NCBI GenBank assembly: GCA_030648675.1
Contig: JAUSGV010000061.1
Span: 1-6,104, forward strand
Direction of reading: 5' to 3'
DNA length: 6,104 nt
Source of the DNA: Dehalococcoidales bacterium
GTDB taxonomy: Bacteria > Chloroflexota > Dehalococcoidia > Dehalococcoidales > UBA2162
Shown: positions 1 through 5,677 of the stretch, piece by piece
Position numbering within the stretch: the first letter of the stretch is position 1
Layout: each line of letters opens with the position of its first letter
Translations under genes and position numbers: made by a program
The notes under the pieces: model-generated
Seen by the model: the letters and a program-made list of their open reading frames with translations, nothing else
What the model was told of the DNA's origin: nothing
Database searches by the model: none

Positions 1-148
1 TGAGGACGGTGTGGCTTACATCGAGGCGGCAGCATGCCAGGGCTGCGGTATTTGCGCCAGTCTTTGCCCGCGTAAAGCGATAAAGCTGCAGCACTACTCG
101 GATGCGCAAATTTCGGCTAAGACCGCCGTCCTGAGTGTGACTTTTTAA
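1..148 (+). CDS. hdrA: HdrA-like heterodisulfide reductase subunit A, C-terminal end (5' partial)
   Basis: Only the last 48 codons are present; the first full codon begins at base 2 and the TAA stop is at 146-148. The visible peptide carries one ferredoxin-type [4Fe-4S] motif, CxxCxxCxxxCP (CQGCGICASLCP), followed by KAIKLQHYSDAQISAK. That is how HdrA proteins usually end: a Fe-S motif, then a short helix with a His and an acidic/Gln pair. HdrA is the FAD-binding, multi-Fe-S core of soluble heterodisulfide-reductase-type complexes and often the bifurcating subunit. The mvhD gene 12 bases downstream supports the call, because MvhD docks on HdrA. Most of the protein, including the FAD domain, lies outside the window, so another ferredoxin-domain protein cannot be fully excluded. 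Confidence 0.75.
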   Translation, partial: EDGVAYIEAAACQGCGICASLCPRKAIKLQHYSDAQISAKTAVLSVTF

Positions 149-160
149 GGAAGAAATAAA

Positions 161-592
161 ATGGTCGATGTTTTTGAACCTAAAGTTGTAGCGTTCTGCT
201 GTCATTACTGTGCATATTCGGCGGCTGACCTCGCCGGTTCCATGCGCCTTGAGTACGCCCCTAACGTGCGTATTGTGAAGCTCATGTGTACCGGCCGAGT
301 CGATATAATCCACCTGCTAAAAGCGTTTGAAGACGGGGCTGACGCCGTCTACGTCGCCGGCTGTGAAGAAGGAGCCTGTCATTTTCTGGAAGGAAACTTG
401 AGAGCCAAACAGAAAGTAGCGATTGCGAAGCGCCTGTTGAAGGAAATGGGGTTAGAGCCGGAGCGTCTTGAGATGTTCCATATCAGCGCCTCAAACGCCC
501 CTTTGTTTGCCAAAGCCGCCAACGAAATGACGGAGAGGGCACGTAAACTGGGGCCGAATCCTTTGAAAAAGGAGATTGTTAAAGCAAAATGA
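161..592 (+). CDS. mvhD: MvhD/FlpD-family iron-sulfur electron-transfer subunit
   Basis: This 143-residue protein has the usual size and full pattern of the MvhD/FlpD family (hydrogenase or formate dehydrogenase delta subunit). It shows an N-terminal FCCHYCAYSAADLAG block (Cys13, Cys14, Cys17), then MCTGRVD (Cys43), LLKAFEDGADAVYVAGC (Cys68) and CHF (Cys73). The family is known to bind a [2Fe-2S] cluster through such cysteines and to pass electrons between a partner oxidoreductase and HdrA. It has no signal peptide or membrane segment, so it is cytoplasmic. The ATG at 161 is preceded by AAGGAAG at 147-153, which overlaps the hdrA stop codon. Its own stop overlaps the metV start. Here it probably links the Hdr module to MetVF rather than to a hydrogenase, since no hydrogenase gene is visible. 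Confidence 0.88.
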   Translation: MVDVFEPKVVAFCCHYCAYSAADLAGSMRLEYAPNVRIVKLMCTGRVDIIHLLKAFEDGADAVYVAGCEEGACHFLEGNLRAKQKVAIAKRLLKEMGLEPERLEMFHISASNAPLFAKAANEMTERARKLGPNPLKKEIVKAK

Positions 593-1239
593 TAGTTGGT
601 GAAAGAAAACCATTTAATGAAATAAAAGACAAAATTGGCCAATACAAAAAGGTACTCATTCTGGGCTGCGGCACCTGTGTCAGCGTGTGCATGGCCGGTG
701 GCGAAAAGGAAGTAGAAATCCTGGCCAGCGAGCTGAGAGTAGCGAACAAGCTTGCGGGCAAAGATGTTGAAATCGGACAGGCGACTATCACGCGGCAGTG
801 TGACAAAGAGTTCATCGAACCGGTAGTCGAAAATGCCCGGAAATTCGACGCTATTCTGTCGATGGCCTGCGGCGCCGGGGTGCAGCTTGTATCCGACGTG
901 GTTGCACCTATGCCCATAATTCCTGCACTTAATACCGACTTCATCGGCATAACCGAATCCGAAGGCGTTTGGGTGGAGCGGTGCCGGGCTTGCGGCAATT
1001 GTCTGCTTGCCGAGACCGGCGGAGTCTGCCCGGTGACCAGGTGTGCCAAAGGCTTGCTTAACGGTCCGTGCGGCGGTACCAATAATGGTAAATGTGAAGT
1101 CAGTCCGGAGAAAGATTGTGCTTGGACGCTTATTTATCAAAGGCTGGATAAGCAGGGAAGGCTTGATCTTTTCGACAAATATAATCCGCCGCGTAATCAC
1201 CAGGCTGTAGTAACGCCGGGAAGAGTAACAAAGAGTTAA
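589..1239 (+). CDS. metV: MetV: Fe-S partner subunit of methylenetetrahydrofolate reductase
   Basis: This 216-residue protein matches the 'methylenetetrahydrofolate reductase C-terminal domain' family, called MetV in acetogens. It is cysteine-rich in two zones. An N-terminal GCGTCVSVCMAGG has Cys27, Cys30 and Cys34, with further Cys71 and Cys94 (MACGAG). A C-terminal cluster has Cys132, 135, 138, 147, 152, 161, 169 and 177, including CRACGNC and LNGPCGGTNNGKC. The C-terminal pattern suits one or more Fe-S clusters; metal content cannot be read from sequence alone. MetV forms a complex with MetF and is thought to pass electrons to the MetF flavin. The ATG overlaps the mvhD stop as ATGA. AAGGAG at 569-574 is 14 bases upstream, rather far, so translational coupling is likely. 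It is followed by metF after 16 bases. Confidence 0.88.
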   Translation: MIVGERKPFNEIKDKIGQYKKVLILGCGTCVSVCMAGGEKEVEILASELRVANKLAGKDVEIGQATITRQCDKEFIEPVVENARKFDAILSMACGAGVQLVSDVVAPMPIIPALNTDFIGITESEGVWVERCRACGNCLLAETGGVCPVTRCAKGLLNGPCGGTNNGKCEVSPEKDCAWTLIYQRLDKQGRLDLFDKYNPPRNHQAVVTPGRVTKS

Positions 1240-1255
1240 ATAGGGAGACGACGCC

Positions 1256-2140
1256 ATGCCGACACCATTCCGGGAAGCTCTCAACTCTGGCAAATTTATT
1301 GTTACCGCCGAGATTGGCCCGCCTAAAGGGGTTAATCTCGACGAGATGACGCACAACATCGATCTGCTCAAGGACAAGGTTGACGCTCTCAATGTAACCG
1401 ATAATCAGAGCTCGGCCATGCGCTATCCTTCCCTGGGAGGATGCCTTTTGATCCAGGAACGGGGTGGGGAAGCGGTCTTACAGATGACCTGCCGCGACCG
1501 CAACCGTCTGGCACTTCAGTCCGACCTTCTTTTCGCCTATTCACGAGGTATAAAAAACGTTTTATGCCTGACCGGCGATTCCATTACGGTTGGCGACCAT
1601 AAACAAGCCAAGGGTGTCTTCGACCTGGATTCGGTCCAGTTACTAAAAACGATCCGGACTCTGCAATCCGGAAAGGACCTTGGGGGAAATGACCTGAACG
1701 GAGCTCCGGAGTTTTGTGCAGGAGCCGTCGTCACACCGGAAGCACATCCAATTGAACCGCAGCTGCATAAATTCAAGAAGAAAGTAGACGCTGGCGCCGA
1801 GTTTTTCCAGACACAGGCCGTTTATGATATCAATAATTTAAAGAATTTTATGAAATATGCTCGCCAGTTCAAAGTAAAAATCATGGCGGGCATGGTGCTG
1901 CTTACCGGGGCAAAAATGGCACAGTATATGAATGCCAATGTTCCGGGAATCTTCGTCCCTCAGCCGCTTATCGACGAACTGGCGGGCGCCGAGAAGGGTA
2001 AGGCTTTGCAAAAAGGCATCGAGATTGCCGGCCGCACCATCAAAACTCTCAAGGACGAAAACATCTGCGACGGGATCCATATCATGGCTATCGGCAGAGA
2101 AAAGCTGGTAGTCGACATCCTGGCCGCGGCCGGAATGTAA
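1256..2140 (+). CDS. metF: Methylenetetrahydrofolate reductase, flavoprotein subunit
   Basis: The enzyme reduces 5,10-methylene-THF to 5-methyl-THF, the last step of the methyl branch of the Wood-Ljungdahl pathway. The 294-residue length is normal for a bacterial FAD-containing TIM-barrel MetF. Visible landmarks are VTAEIGPPKG with Glu19 (the E. coli Glu28 acid/base position), ALNVTDNQSSAMRYPSL at 44-60, TCRDRNRLALQSDLL at 78-92, CLTGD with Asp108 (E. coli Asp120 position, folate/flavin contact) and FFQTQAVYD with Gln187. It ends in GIHIMAIGREKLVVDILAAAGM-type sequence. No NAD(P)H-binding extension is visible, which fits electron delivery through MetV. The ATG at 1256 has an AGGGAG Shine-Dalgarno sequence at 1242-1247. 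It is the last gene of the operon and is followed by a long palindrome. Confidence 0.93.
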   Translation: MPTPFREALNSGKFIVTAEIGPPKGVNLDEMTHNIDLLKDKVDALNVTDNQSSAMRYPSLGGCLLIQERGGEAVLQMTCRDRNRLALQSDLLFAYSRGIKNVLCLTGDSITVGDHKQAKGVFDLDSVQLLKTIRTLQSGKDLGGNDLNGAPEFCAGAVVTPEAHPIEPQLHKFKKKVDAGAEFFQTQAVYDINNLKNFMKYARQFKVKIMAGMVLLTGAKMAQYMNANVPGIFVPQPLIDELAGAEKGKALQKGIEIAGRTIKTLKDENICDGIHIMAIGREKLVVDILAAAGM

Positions 2141-2184
2141 GACGCATCTTACTATTCTGTCCGCTTAAATCATTTAAACTTTAT

Positions 2185-2216
2185 GGGCCGGCTGGAAAAT
2201 ATTTTCCAGCCGGCCC
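2185..2216 (+). terminator. Perfect 32-base palindrome behind metF, probable terminator hairpin
   Basis: The sequence reads identically on both strands: left arm GGGCCGGCTGGAAAAT, right arm its exact reverse complement, centred between 2200 and 2201. As RNA it would fold into a 14-bp stem with a 4-base loop, GC-rich at the base. It begins 44 bases after the metF stop, where a terminator or 3'-end stabilising hairpin is expected. The bases that follow (TCCGTTTCC) are not a run of T, so it is not a textbook intrinsic terminator. A U-less terminator, an RNA-processing stop or a protein-binding site remain possible. Confidence 0.55.
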
Positions 2217-2252
2217 TCCGTTTCCAGCGAGGACTGGCCGGCGTCGATTGAA

Positions 2253-2427
2253 TTACCCAAAGATAGAATCCACACCCTTTTCGCAGGCGAGTGAGAGGGC
2301 GGTGATAACGTGCCAAGCGGTCACCGCGGAACCGTTGATATAGACCTTGACTTCACCCGTCTAAGAGCCTTACAATCAATGTCGAATGGAGTCAAGGCGT
2401 CGGGGCGTCAGACCACCTGGTGAAGCC
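2253..2427 (-). pseudogene. Possible decayed HPr-like (PTS phosphocarrier) gene remnant
   Basis: On the minus strand, 35 open codons (2360 down to 2256, stop at 2253-2255) encode a peptide containing VTAWHVITALSLACEKG. By eye this resembles the second half of HPr-type phosphocarriers, which typically read NG..V.AKSI...LSL...KG; the usual Ser-46 position falls at the WH pair. There is no start codon before the conserved part: an in-frame stop lies immediately upstream (complement of 2361-2363). Reading further upstream in a neighbouring frame (2427 down to about 2356) gives GFTRWSDAPTP, a stop (complement of 2392-2394), then LIVRLLDG. That could be the battered first half, where HPr carries GLHARPA. 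The usual HPr C-terminal helix is missing. If real, it is a broken gene with at least one frameshift and one or more stops. The resemblance rests on pattern memory only and may be chance. Confidence 0.25.
2347..2376 (+). promoter_or_regulatory. Promoter-like pair P1 upstream of rpsL
   Basis: TTGACT at 2347-2352 (5 of 6 with the sigma-70 -35 consensus) and TACAAT at 2371-2376 (5 of 6 with the -10 consensus) are 18 bases apart. Transcription would begin near 2383, giving a leader of about 210 bases to rpsL. An imperfect inverted repeat (2345-2355 with 2387-2397, 11 bp with one G-T pair) brackets the promoter and the predicted start. Confidence 0.5.
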
Positions 2428-2441
2428 AATCTCGGATGCTA

Positions 2442-2471
2442 TTGACACCCTTAAACTGCCTGTGATAGACT
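2442..2471 (+). promoter_or_regulatory. Promoter-like pair P2 (extended -10) upstream of rpsL
   Basis: A perfect -35 TTGACA at 2442-2447 is followed after 18 bases by TAGACT at 2466-2471 (4 of 6, keeping the key A and final T). A TG dinucleotide at 2463-2464 makes it an extended -10 (TGATAGACT). Transcription would start near 2478, about 115 bases before rpsL. Together with P1 this suggests tandem promoters for the str/S10 operon, as expected for a highly expressed unit. Confidence 0.5.
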
Positions 2472-2540
2472 TCATCTTTGTTTGTCGCTTGTTCAGCATT
2501 TGTCCGGTAGATTGAATATAAAATTCGGTCAGCCGGGGTT

Positions 2541-2567
2541 AAATGGATGAGCTTGGCTCATCCATTT
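2541..2567 (+). promoter_or_regulatory. Perfect 12-bp hairpin in the rpsL leader
   Basis: AAATGGATGAGC at 2541-2552 is followed by the loop TTG and the exact reverse complement at 2556-2567. The stem ends 11 bases before the Shine-Dalgarno AGGAG (2579-2583) and 25 bases before the rpsL start. Only four T residues follow, so termination would be weak; an attenuator, mRNA-stabilising stem or binding site for a regulator is equally possible. It lies downstream of both predicted promoters and so would be in the mRNA. Confidence 0.55.
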
Positions 2568-2592
2568 TAATGTCTAAAAGGAGAGAAATCGG

Positions 2593-3030
2593 GTGCCGAC
2601 AATTAATCAACTAGTCCGAAAAGGCCGCATAAAACTGACGAAAAAGACCAAAGCGCCAGCTCTCCGCTTTAGCTTCAATGCTTTGAAAAACAGGATGGTC
2701 TCCGGCAAAGGCTCACCGCAGAAGCGCGGTGTTTGCCTCCAGGTAAAGACGATGACGCCGAAGAAACCGAATTCGGCCTTACGCAAGATTGCCCGCGTAC
2801 GGTTGACCAACGGAATGGAAGTCACCGCGTATATCCCTGGCGAAGGACACGAATTACAGGAACACTCCGTCGTCCTGATTCGCGGCGGACGCGTACCTGA
2901 TCTACCGGGTGTTCGTTATCACATTATCCGCGGTGCACTGGACGCCACCGGCGTAAACAACCGCAAACAGGGACGTAGCCGCTACGGGACCAAGAGAACT
3001 AAAGGCGCGGCTGCTACCGAAGCTGCCTAG
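2593..3030 (+). CDS. rpsL: 30S ribosomal protein S12
   Basis: S12 sits at the decoding centre of the small subunit. The 145-residue protein shows MPTINQLVRKGR, SPQKRGVC, TPKKPNSALRK, VTAYIPGEGH, LQEHSVVLIRGGRV and DLPGVRYH in the normal order. Relative to E. coli S12 (124 residues) it has a 14-residue insertion around 26-39 (FSFNALKNRMVSGK), the same place where Bacillus-type S12 carries YNSFKK-type sequence, plus a short Ala-rich tail. Lys57 matches E. coli Lys43 (gene numbering). Pro102 stands where E. coli has Lys88, next to the conserved Asp103 that RimO methylthiolates in some bacteria. Glu87 replaces the common Asn of GHNLQEHS. The start is GTG at 2593, with AGGAG at 2579-2583 nine bases upstream. 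It is the first gene of the str operon, 8 bases from rpsG. Confidence 0.97.
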   Translation: MPTINQLVRKGRIKLTKKTKAPALRFSFNALKNRMVSGKGSPQKRGVCLQVKTMTPKKPNSALRKIARVRLTNGMEVTAYIPGEGHELQEHSVVLIRGGRVPDLPGVRYHIIRGALDATGVNNRKQGRSRYGTKRTKGAAATEAA

Positions 3031-3038
3031 GAGGAACA

Positions 3039-3509
3039 ATGTCACGGCGCAATCGACCGACGAAAAATAAAATAACGCCCGATGCAAAATATCAGAACGT
3101 CATCGTGTCCGAACTGATCAACCGGATCATGAAGTCCGGCAAGAAGAGCACGGCCGAAAGGATCGTTTACGGCGCGTTGACCACGATAGAACAAGGAGAA
3201 TCGAAAGCACCCGTCGGTGTGCTGGAACAGGCAGTCAGAAATGCCACTCCTCAATTGGAAGTCAAATCCCGCCGCGTCGGCGGTGCCAACTATCAGGTAC
3301 CTATAGAGGTACGTCCGGAACGAGGGATTTCGCTGGCTTTCCGCTGGATAATAGCGGCCGCAAAGGCCCGCAGCGGCAAGTCGATGGCGGAAAAACTCGC
3401 CAGCGAACTCAGAGACGCCGCCAAGGGCGAGGGCGCGACGATAAAGAAGCGCGACGATACCCACCGGATGGCCGAGGCGAATCGAGCCTTTGCTCATTAC
3501 CGGTGGTAA
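3039..3509 (+). CDS. rpsG: 30S ribosomal protein S7
   Basis: S7 nucleates assembly of the 16S rRNA 3' domain and lines the E site. The 156-residue length is exactly typical. Recognisable parts are ITPDAKYQNVIVSELINRIMKSGKKSTAERIVYGAL near the N-terminus, RRVGGANYQVPIEVRPERG around 78-96 (the beta-hairpin region) and KKRDDTHRMAEANRAFAHYRW at the end. The N-terminal MSRRNRPTKNK is slightly less conserved than usual. The ATG at 3039 follows a strong AGGAGGA at 3029-3035 that overlaps the rpsL TAG stop, so the two genes are tightly coupled. With only 8 bases between rpsL and rpsG there is no room for an E. coli-like S7 autoregulatory site in this gap. A 47-base gap leads to fusA. Confidence 0.97.
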   Translation: MSRRNRPTKNKITPDAKYQNVIVSELINRIMKSGKKSTAERIVYGALTTIEQGESKAPVGVLEQAVRNATPQLEVKSRRVGGANYQVPIEVRPERGISLAFRWIIAAAKARSGKSMAEKLASELRDAAKGEGATIKKRDDTHRMAEANRAFAHYRW

Positions 3510-3542
3510 AAATACTGGCCACAAGCTAATCAGCAGGATGGC

Positions 3543-3566
3543 ATGGTGCAAAAACGGTGCAAATGA
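3543..3566 (+). CDS. Possible 7-codon leader ORF coupled to fusA
   Basis: ATG at 3543 opens a 7-residue frame, MVQKRCK, ending at TGA 3564-3566, which overlaps the fusA-frame ATG at 3563-3565 as ATGA. The only Shine-Dalgarno-like sequence in the rpsG-fusA gap, AGGA at 3535-3538, is 4 bases from this ATG but 18 to 24 bases from the possible fusA starts. Translation could load here and restart at fusA. It may equally be a by-product of the short repeat at this site. Confidence 0.25.
   Translation: MVQKRCK
3545..3563 (+). repeat. 8-base direct repeat with 11-base period at the fusA start
   Basis: GGTGCAAA occurs at 3545-3552 and again at 3556-3563, separated by AAC. The second copy contains the GTG start of the fusA frame. 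Removing one 11-base period (3546-3556) would place the ATG at 3543 in frame with fusA and directly behind the AGGA sequence. Confidence 0.7.
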
Positions 3567-5677
3567 CAATTAGATCAGAAAAAGAAATCGGAACTGAACT
3601 TTCGGCACTCGCGAACGTGCGCAATATCGGTATCATCGCACACATCGATGCCGGAAAGACAACTGTCACCGAAAGAATATTGTTCTATACCGGAACCATC
3701 TACAAGATGGGAGAGGTCCATGAAGGCACAACCACCATGGACTGGATGGACCAAGAGCGCGAACGCGGTATCACCATCACCGCGGCGTCTATCACGTGCA
3801 ACTGGGGCGATAAGCACATCAACATCATCGATACCCCCGGACACGTCGATTTCACCGCAGAGGTAGAGCGAAGTCTTCGCGTACTGGACGGCGGCGTAGT
3901 CGTTTTCGACGGCGTCTCCGGTGTCGAAGCTCAATCGGAAACGGTCTGGCGGCAAGCCGACCGCTACCATGTTCCCAGAATTTGTTTCATCAACAAGATG
4001 GACCGCGTCGGCGCCAATTTCGAGCACACCATCGCTATGATCGAAGAAAGATTACACGCCAAGCCGCTGCCGATACAATTGCCGCTCGGCGCCGAAGAAA
4101 ACTTCGAGGGCGTCCTCGACGTGATCAACAGCCGTGCTATACGTTTCGACGGCGAACCCGGCAGCCCACCCATCGAAGGCGAAATTCCGGAGAACGAAAA
4201 GGCCAGATGTGTCGAAGCCCACAAGTACCTTGTGGAGAGAACGGCCGAGCTGGATGACGAACTCATGAACCGTTATCTTGAGGGACATGACATCACCGAC
4301 GCGGAACTGAAGCAAGCTTTAAGAAGGGTAACCCTGGCAAACAAGGGTGTACCGATCATCTGCGGTACGGCATTACGGAACCGCGGTATTCAGACACTGC
4401 TCGACGCCGTCGGCGATTTCCTGCCGTCTCCTCTGGATATGCCGCCGGTTCAGGCCATCGATACCAAGACGGGGCTGAAGGTCGCCAGACCGGTAAATGA
4501 CGACGCTCCCTTCGCCGCTCTTGCTTTCAAAGTAGTTTCCGACCCCTTCGTCGGACGATTAGTCTACTTCCGGGTTTATTCCGGTAAGGTCAAAGAAGGG
4601 GAAACTATTTTTAACGCTACCAGCGGCAAGAAAGAACGACTCGGCCGCCTGCTCCTGATGCGTGCGAACCGCCGCGAGGAAATGGCAGAGGCCGGAGCCG
4701 GTTCTATCGCCGCTACTCTCGGCTTAAAAGCTACCTTTACCGGCGATACGCTGTGCTCTCAGGAGGAACCTATACTTCTCGAATCAATCCGCTTCCCCGA
4801 ACCGGTCATATCGGTCGCTATCGAACCGAAAACGAAAGCCGACCAGGACAAAATGGGCGAAGCTCTGCATAAACTGGCTGAAGAAGATCCCACCTTTAGG
4901 GTTACTTACAACAAGGAGACCGGACAAACGGTCATATCCGGAATGGGCGAACTTCATCTCGACGTCTTCGTTCGCCGCATGCAGACCGAATTCCGCGTCG
5001 AAGCCAAGGTCGGCCCGCCGCGCGTAGCCTACCGGGAGACGATCACCAAAACTGTCCGCGCTGAAGGCCGGTTCATCCGCCAAAGCGGCGGTCACGGCCA
5101 GTACGGCCATTGCTGGCTGGAGATAGAGCCGCGTGAGCCCGGTGCCGGATTCCTTTTCACCGAGAAGCTTAAGGGTAACGCCATACCCAGAAATTTCGTG
5201 GCCCCTATCGAGTCCGGCGTTAAAGAGGCCATGGAAGGCGGCGTGATGGCAGGTTATCCGCTGGTCGACATCGGCGTAACCCTCGTCGACGGCAGCTACC
5301 ACGAAGTCGATTCGTCAGAAATGGCATTCAAGATCGCCGGTTCTATGGCACTTAAAGAGGGTGTCGCCAAAGCTAAACCGGTATTGCTTGAGCCGATCAT
5401 GAAACTCGAGGTTGTGTCGCCCGAACAATATCTCGGCGACATCATCAGCGACCTGAGCAGCCGGCGCGCCCAGATCGGTTCGGTGGAGGCCCGCGGCGAG
5501 ATGTCGACTATCCATGCAACAGTCCCGCTGGCGGAAACCTTCGGTTACTCGACGAGCCTGCGATCGGCCACTCAGGGCCGGGCAACCTATTCAATGGAGT
5601 TTTTCAGATATCAGGAATTGCCAGCGAACCTGGCACAAGAAATTGTAGAAAAGACGGGGGCCACCAAGCGTGCCTAA
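3557..5677 (+). CDS. fusA: Translation elongation factor G
   Basis: EF-G is the GTPase that drives translocation and, with RRF, ribosome recycling. The 706 residues show all G motifs: P-loop AHIDAGKT (28-35), switch I RGITITAA (70-77), DTPGH with catalytic His96, NKMD (146-149) and CGTAL (269-273, in place of the SAL-type G5). Domain III has GMGELHLDVFVRR. Domain IV has SGGHGQYGHC (from Ser510) and the tip loop with His582 (YHEVDSSEMAFK). Domain V ends with SLRSATQGRATYSMEF. It looks like a normal, full-length EF-G1. The N-terminus is about ten residues longer than E. coli. The start is uncertain: GTG 3557 or ATG 3563 fit the frame, but neither has a well-spaced Shine-Dalgarno sequence (AGGA at 3535-3538). 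An upstream in-frame TAA at 3527-3529 limits longer versions. Confidence 0.97.
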   Translation: MQMTIRSEKEIGTELSALANVRNIGIIAHIDAGKTTVTERILFYTGTIYKMGEVHEGTTTMDWMDQERERGITITAASITCNWGDKHINIIDTPGHVDFTAEVERSLRVLDGGVVVFDGVSGVEAQSETVWRQADRYHVPRICFINKMDRVGANFEHTIAMIEERLHAKPLPIQLPLGAEENFEGVLDVINSRAIRFDGEPGSPPIEGEIPENEKARCVEAHKYLVERTAELDDELMNRYLEGHDITDAELKQALRRVTLANKGVPIICGTALRNRGIQTLLDAVGDFLPSPLDMPPVQAIDTKTGLKVARPVNDDAPFAALAFKVVSDPFVGRLVYFRVYSGKVKEGETIFNATSGKKERLGRLLLMRANRREEMAEAGAGSIAATLGLKATFTGDTLCSQEEPILLESIRFPEPVISVAIEPKTKADQDKMGEALHKLAEEDPTFRVTYNKETGQTVISGMGELHLDVFVRRMQTEFRVEAKVGPPRVAYRETITKTVRAEGRFIRQSGGHGQYGHCWLEIEPREPGAGFLFTEKLKGNAIPRNFVAPIESGVKEAMEGGVMAGYPLVDIGVTLVDGSYHEVDSSEMAFKIAGSMALKEGVAKAKPVLLEPIMKLEVVSPEQYLGDIISDLSSRRAQIGSVEARGEMSTIHATVPLAETFGYSTSLRSATQGRATYSMEFFRYQELPANLAQEIVEKTGATKRA

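Larger units (their letters stand above)
2141..2592. other. Intergenic region between the metVF and str operons
   Basis: This 452-base stretch holds no intact gene on either strand. In order it contains a small AT-rich palindrome (2165-2177), a perfect 32-base palindrome (2185-2216), a minus-strand HPr-like remnant (about 2253-2427), two promoter-like pairs facing rpsL (2347-2376 and 2442-2471), and a perfect 12-bp hairpin (2541-2567) followed by the rpsL ribosome binding site AGGAG at 2579-2583. It is the transition from a metabolic transcription unit to the ribosomal one. Confidence 0.8.

Noticed and set aside
379..1392. Long minus-strand open frame of 337 codons opposite mvhD, metV and metF
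   Set aside because: It lies antisense across three well-recognised genes, has low-complexity non-family sequence, and crosses gene boundaries. It is a shadow frame.
2299..2327. GCGGTGA / TCACCGC inverted repeat with a 15-base loop
   Set aside because: The arms are only 7 bases, lie inside the putative coding remnant, and are within what chance would produce.
2517..2522. TATAAA as a third -10 box upstream of rpsL
   Set aside because: No acceptable -35 lies 16-18 bases upstream; P1 and P2 are better supported.
2141..2592. Riboswitch, tRNA or CRISPR in the long intergenic gap
   Set aside because: I found no cloverleaf, no repeat-spacer periodicity and no recognisable riboswitch core; only simple hairpins are present.
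3042..3569. Minus-strand open frame of 175 codons opposite rpsG
   Set aside because: The plus strand encodes a full-length S7 here; the antisense frame shows no recognisable domain.
4784..5302. Minus-strand open frame of 172 codons opposite fusA
   Set aside because: It is antisense to conserved EF-G domains III-IV and has no family resemblance.
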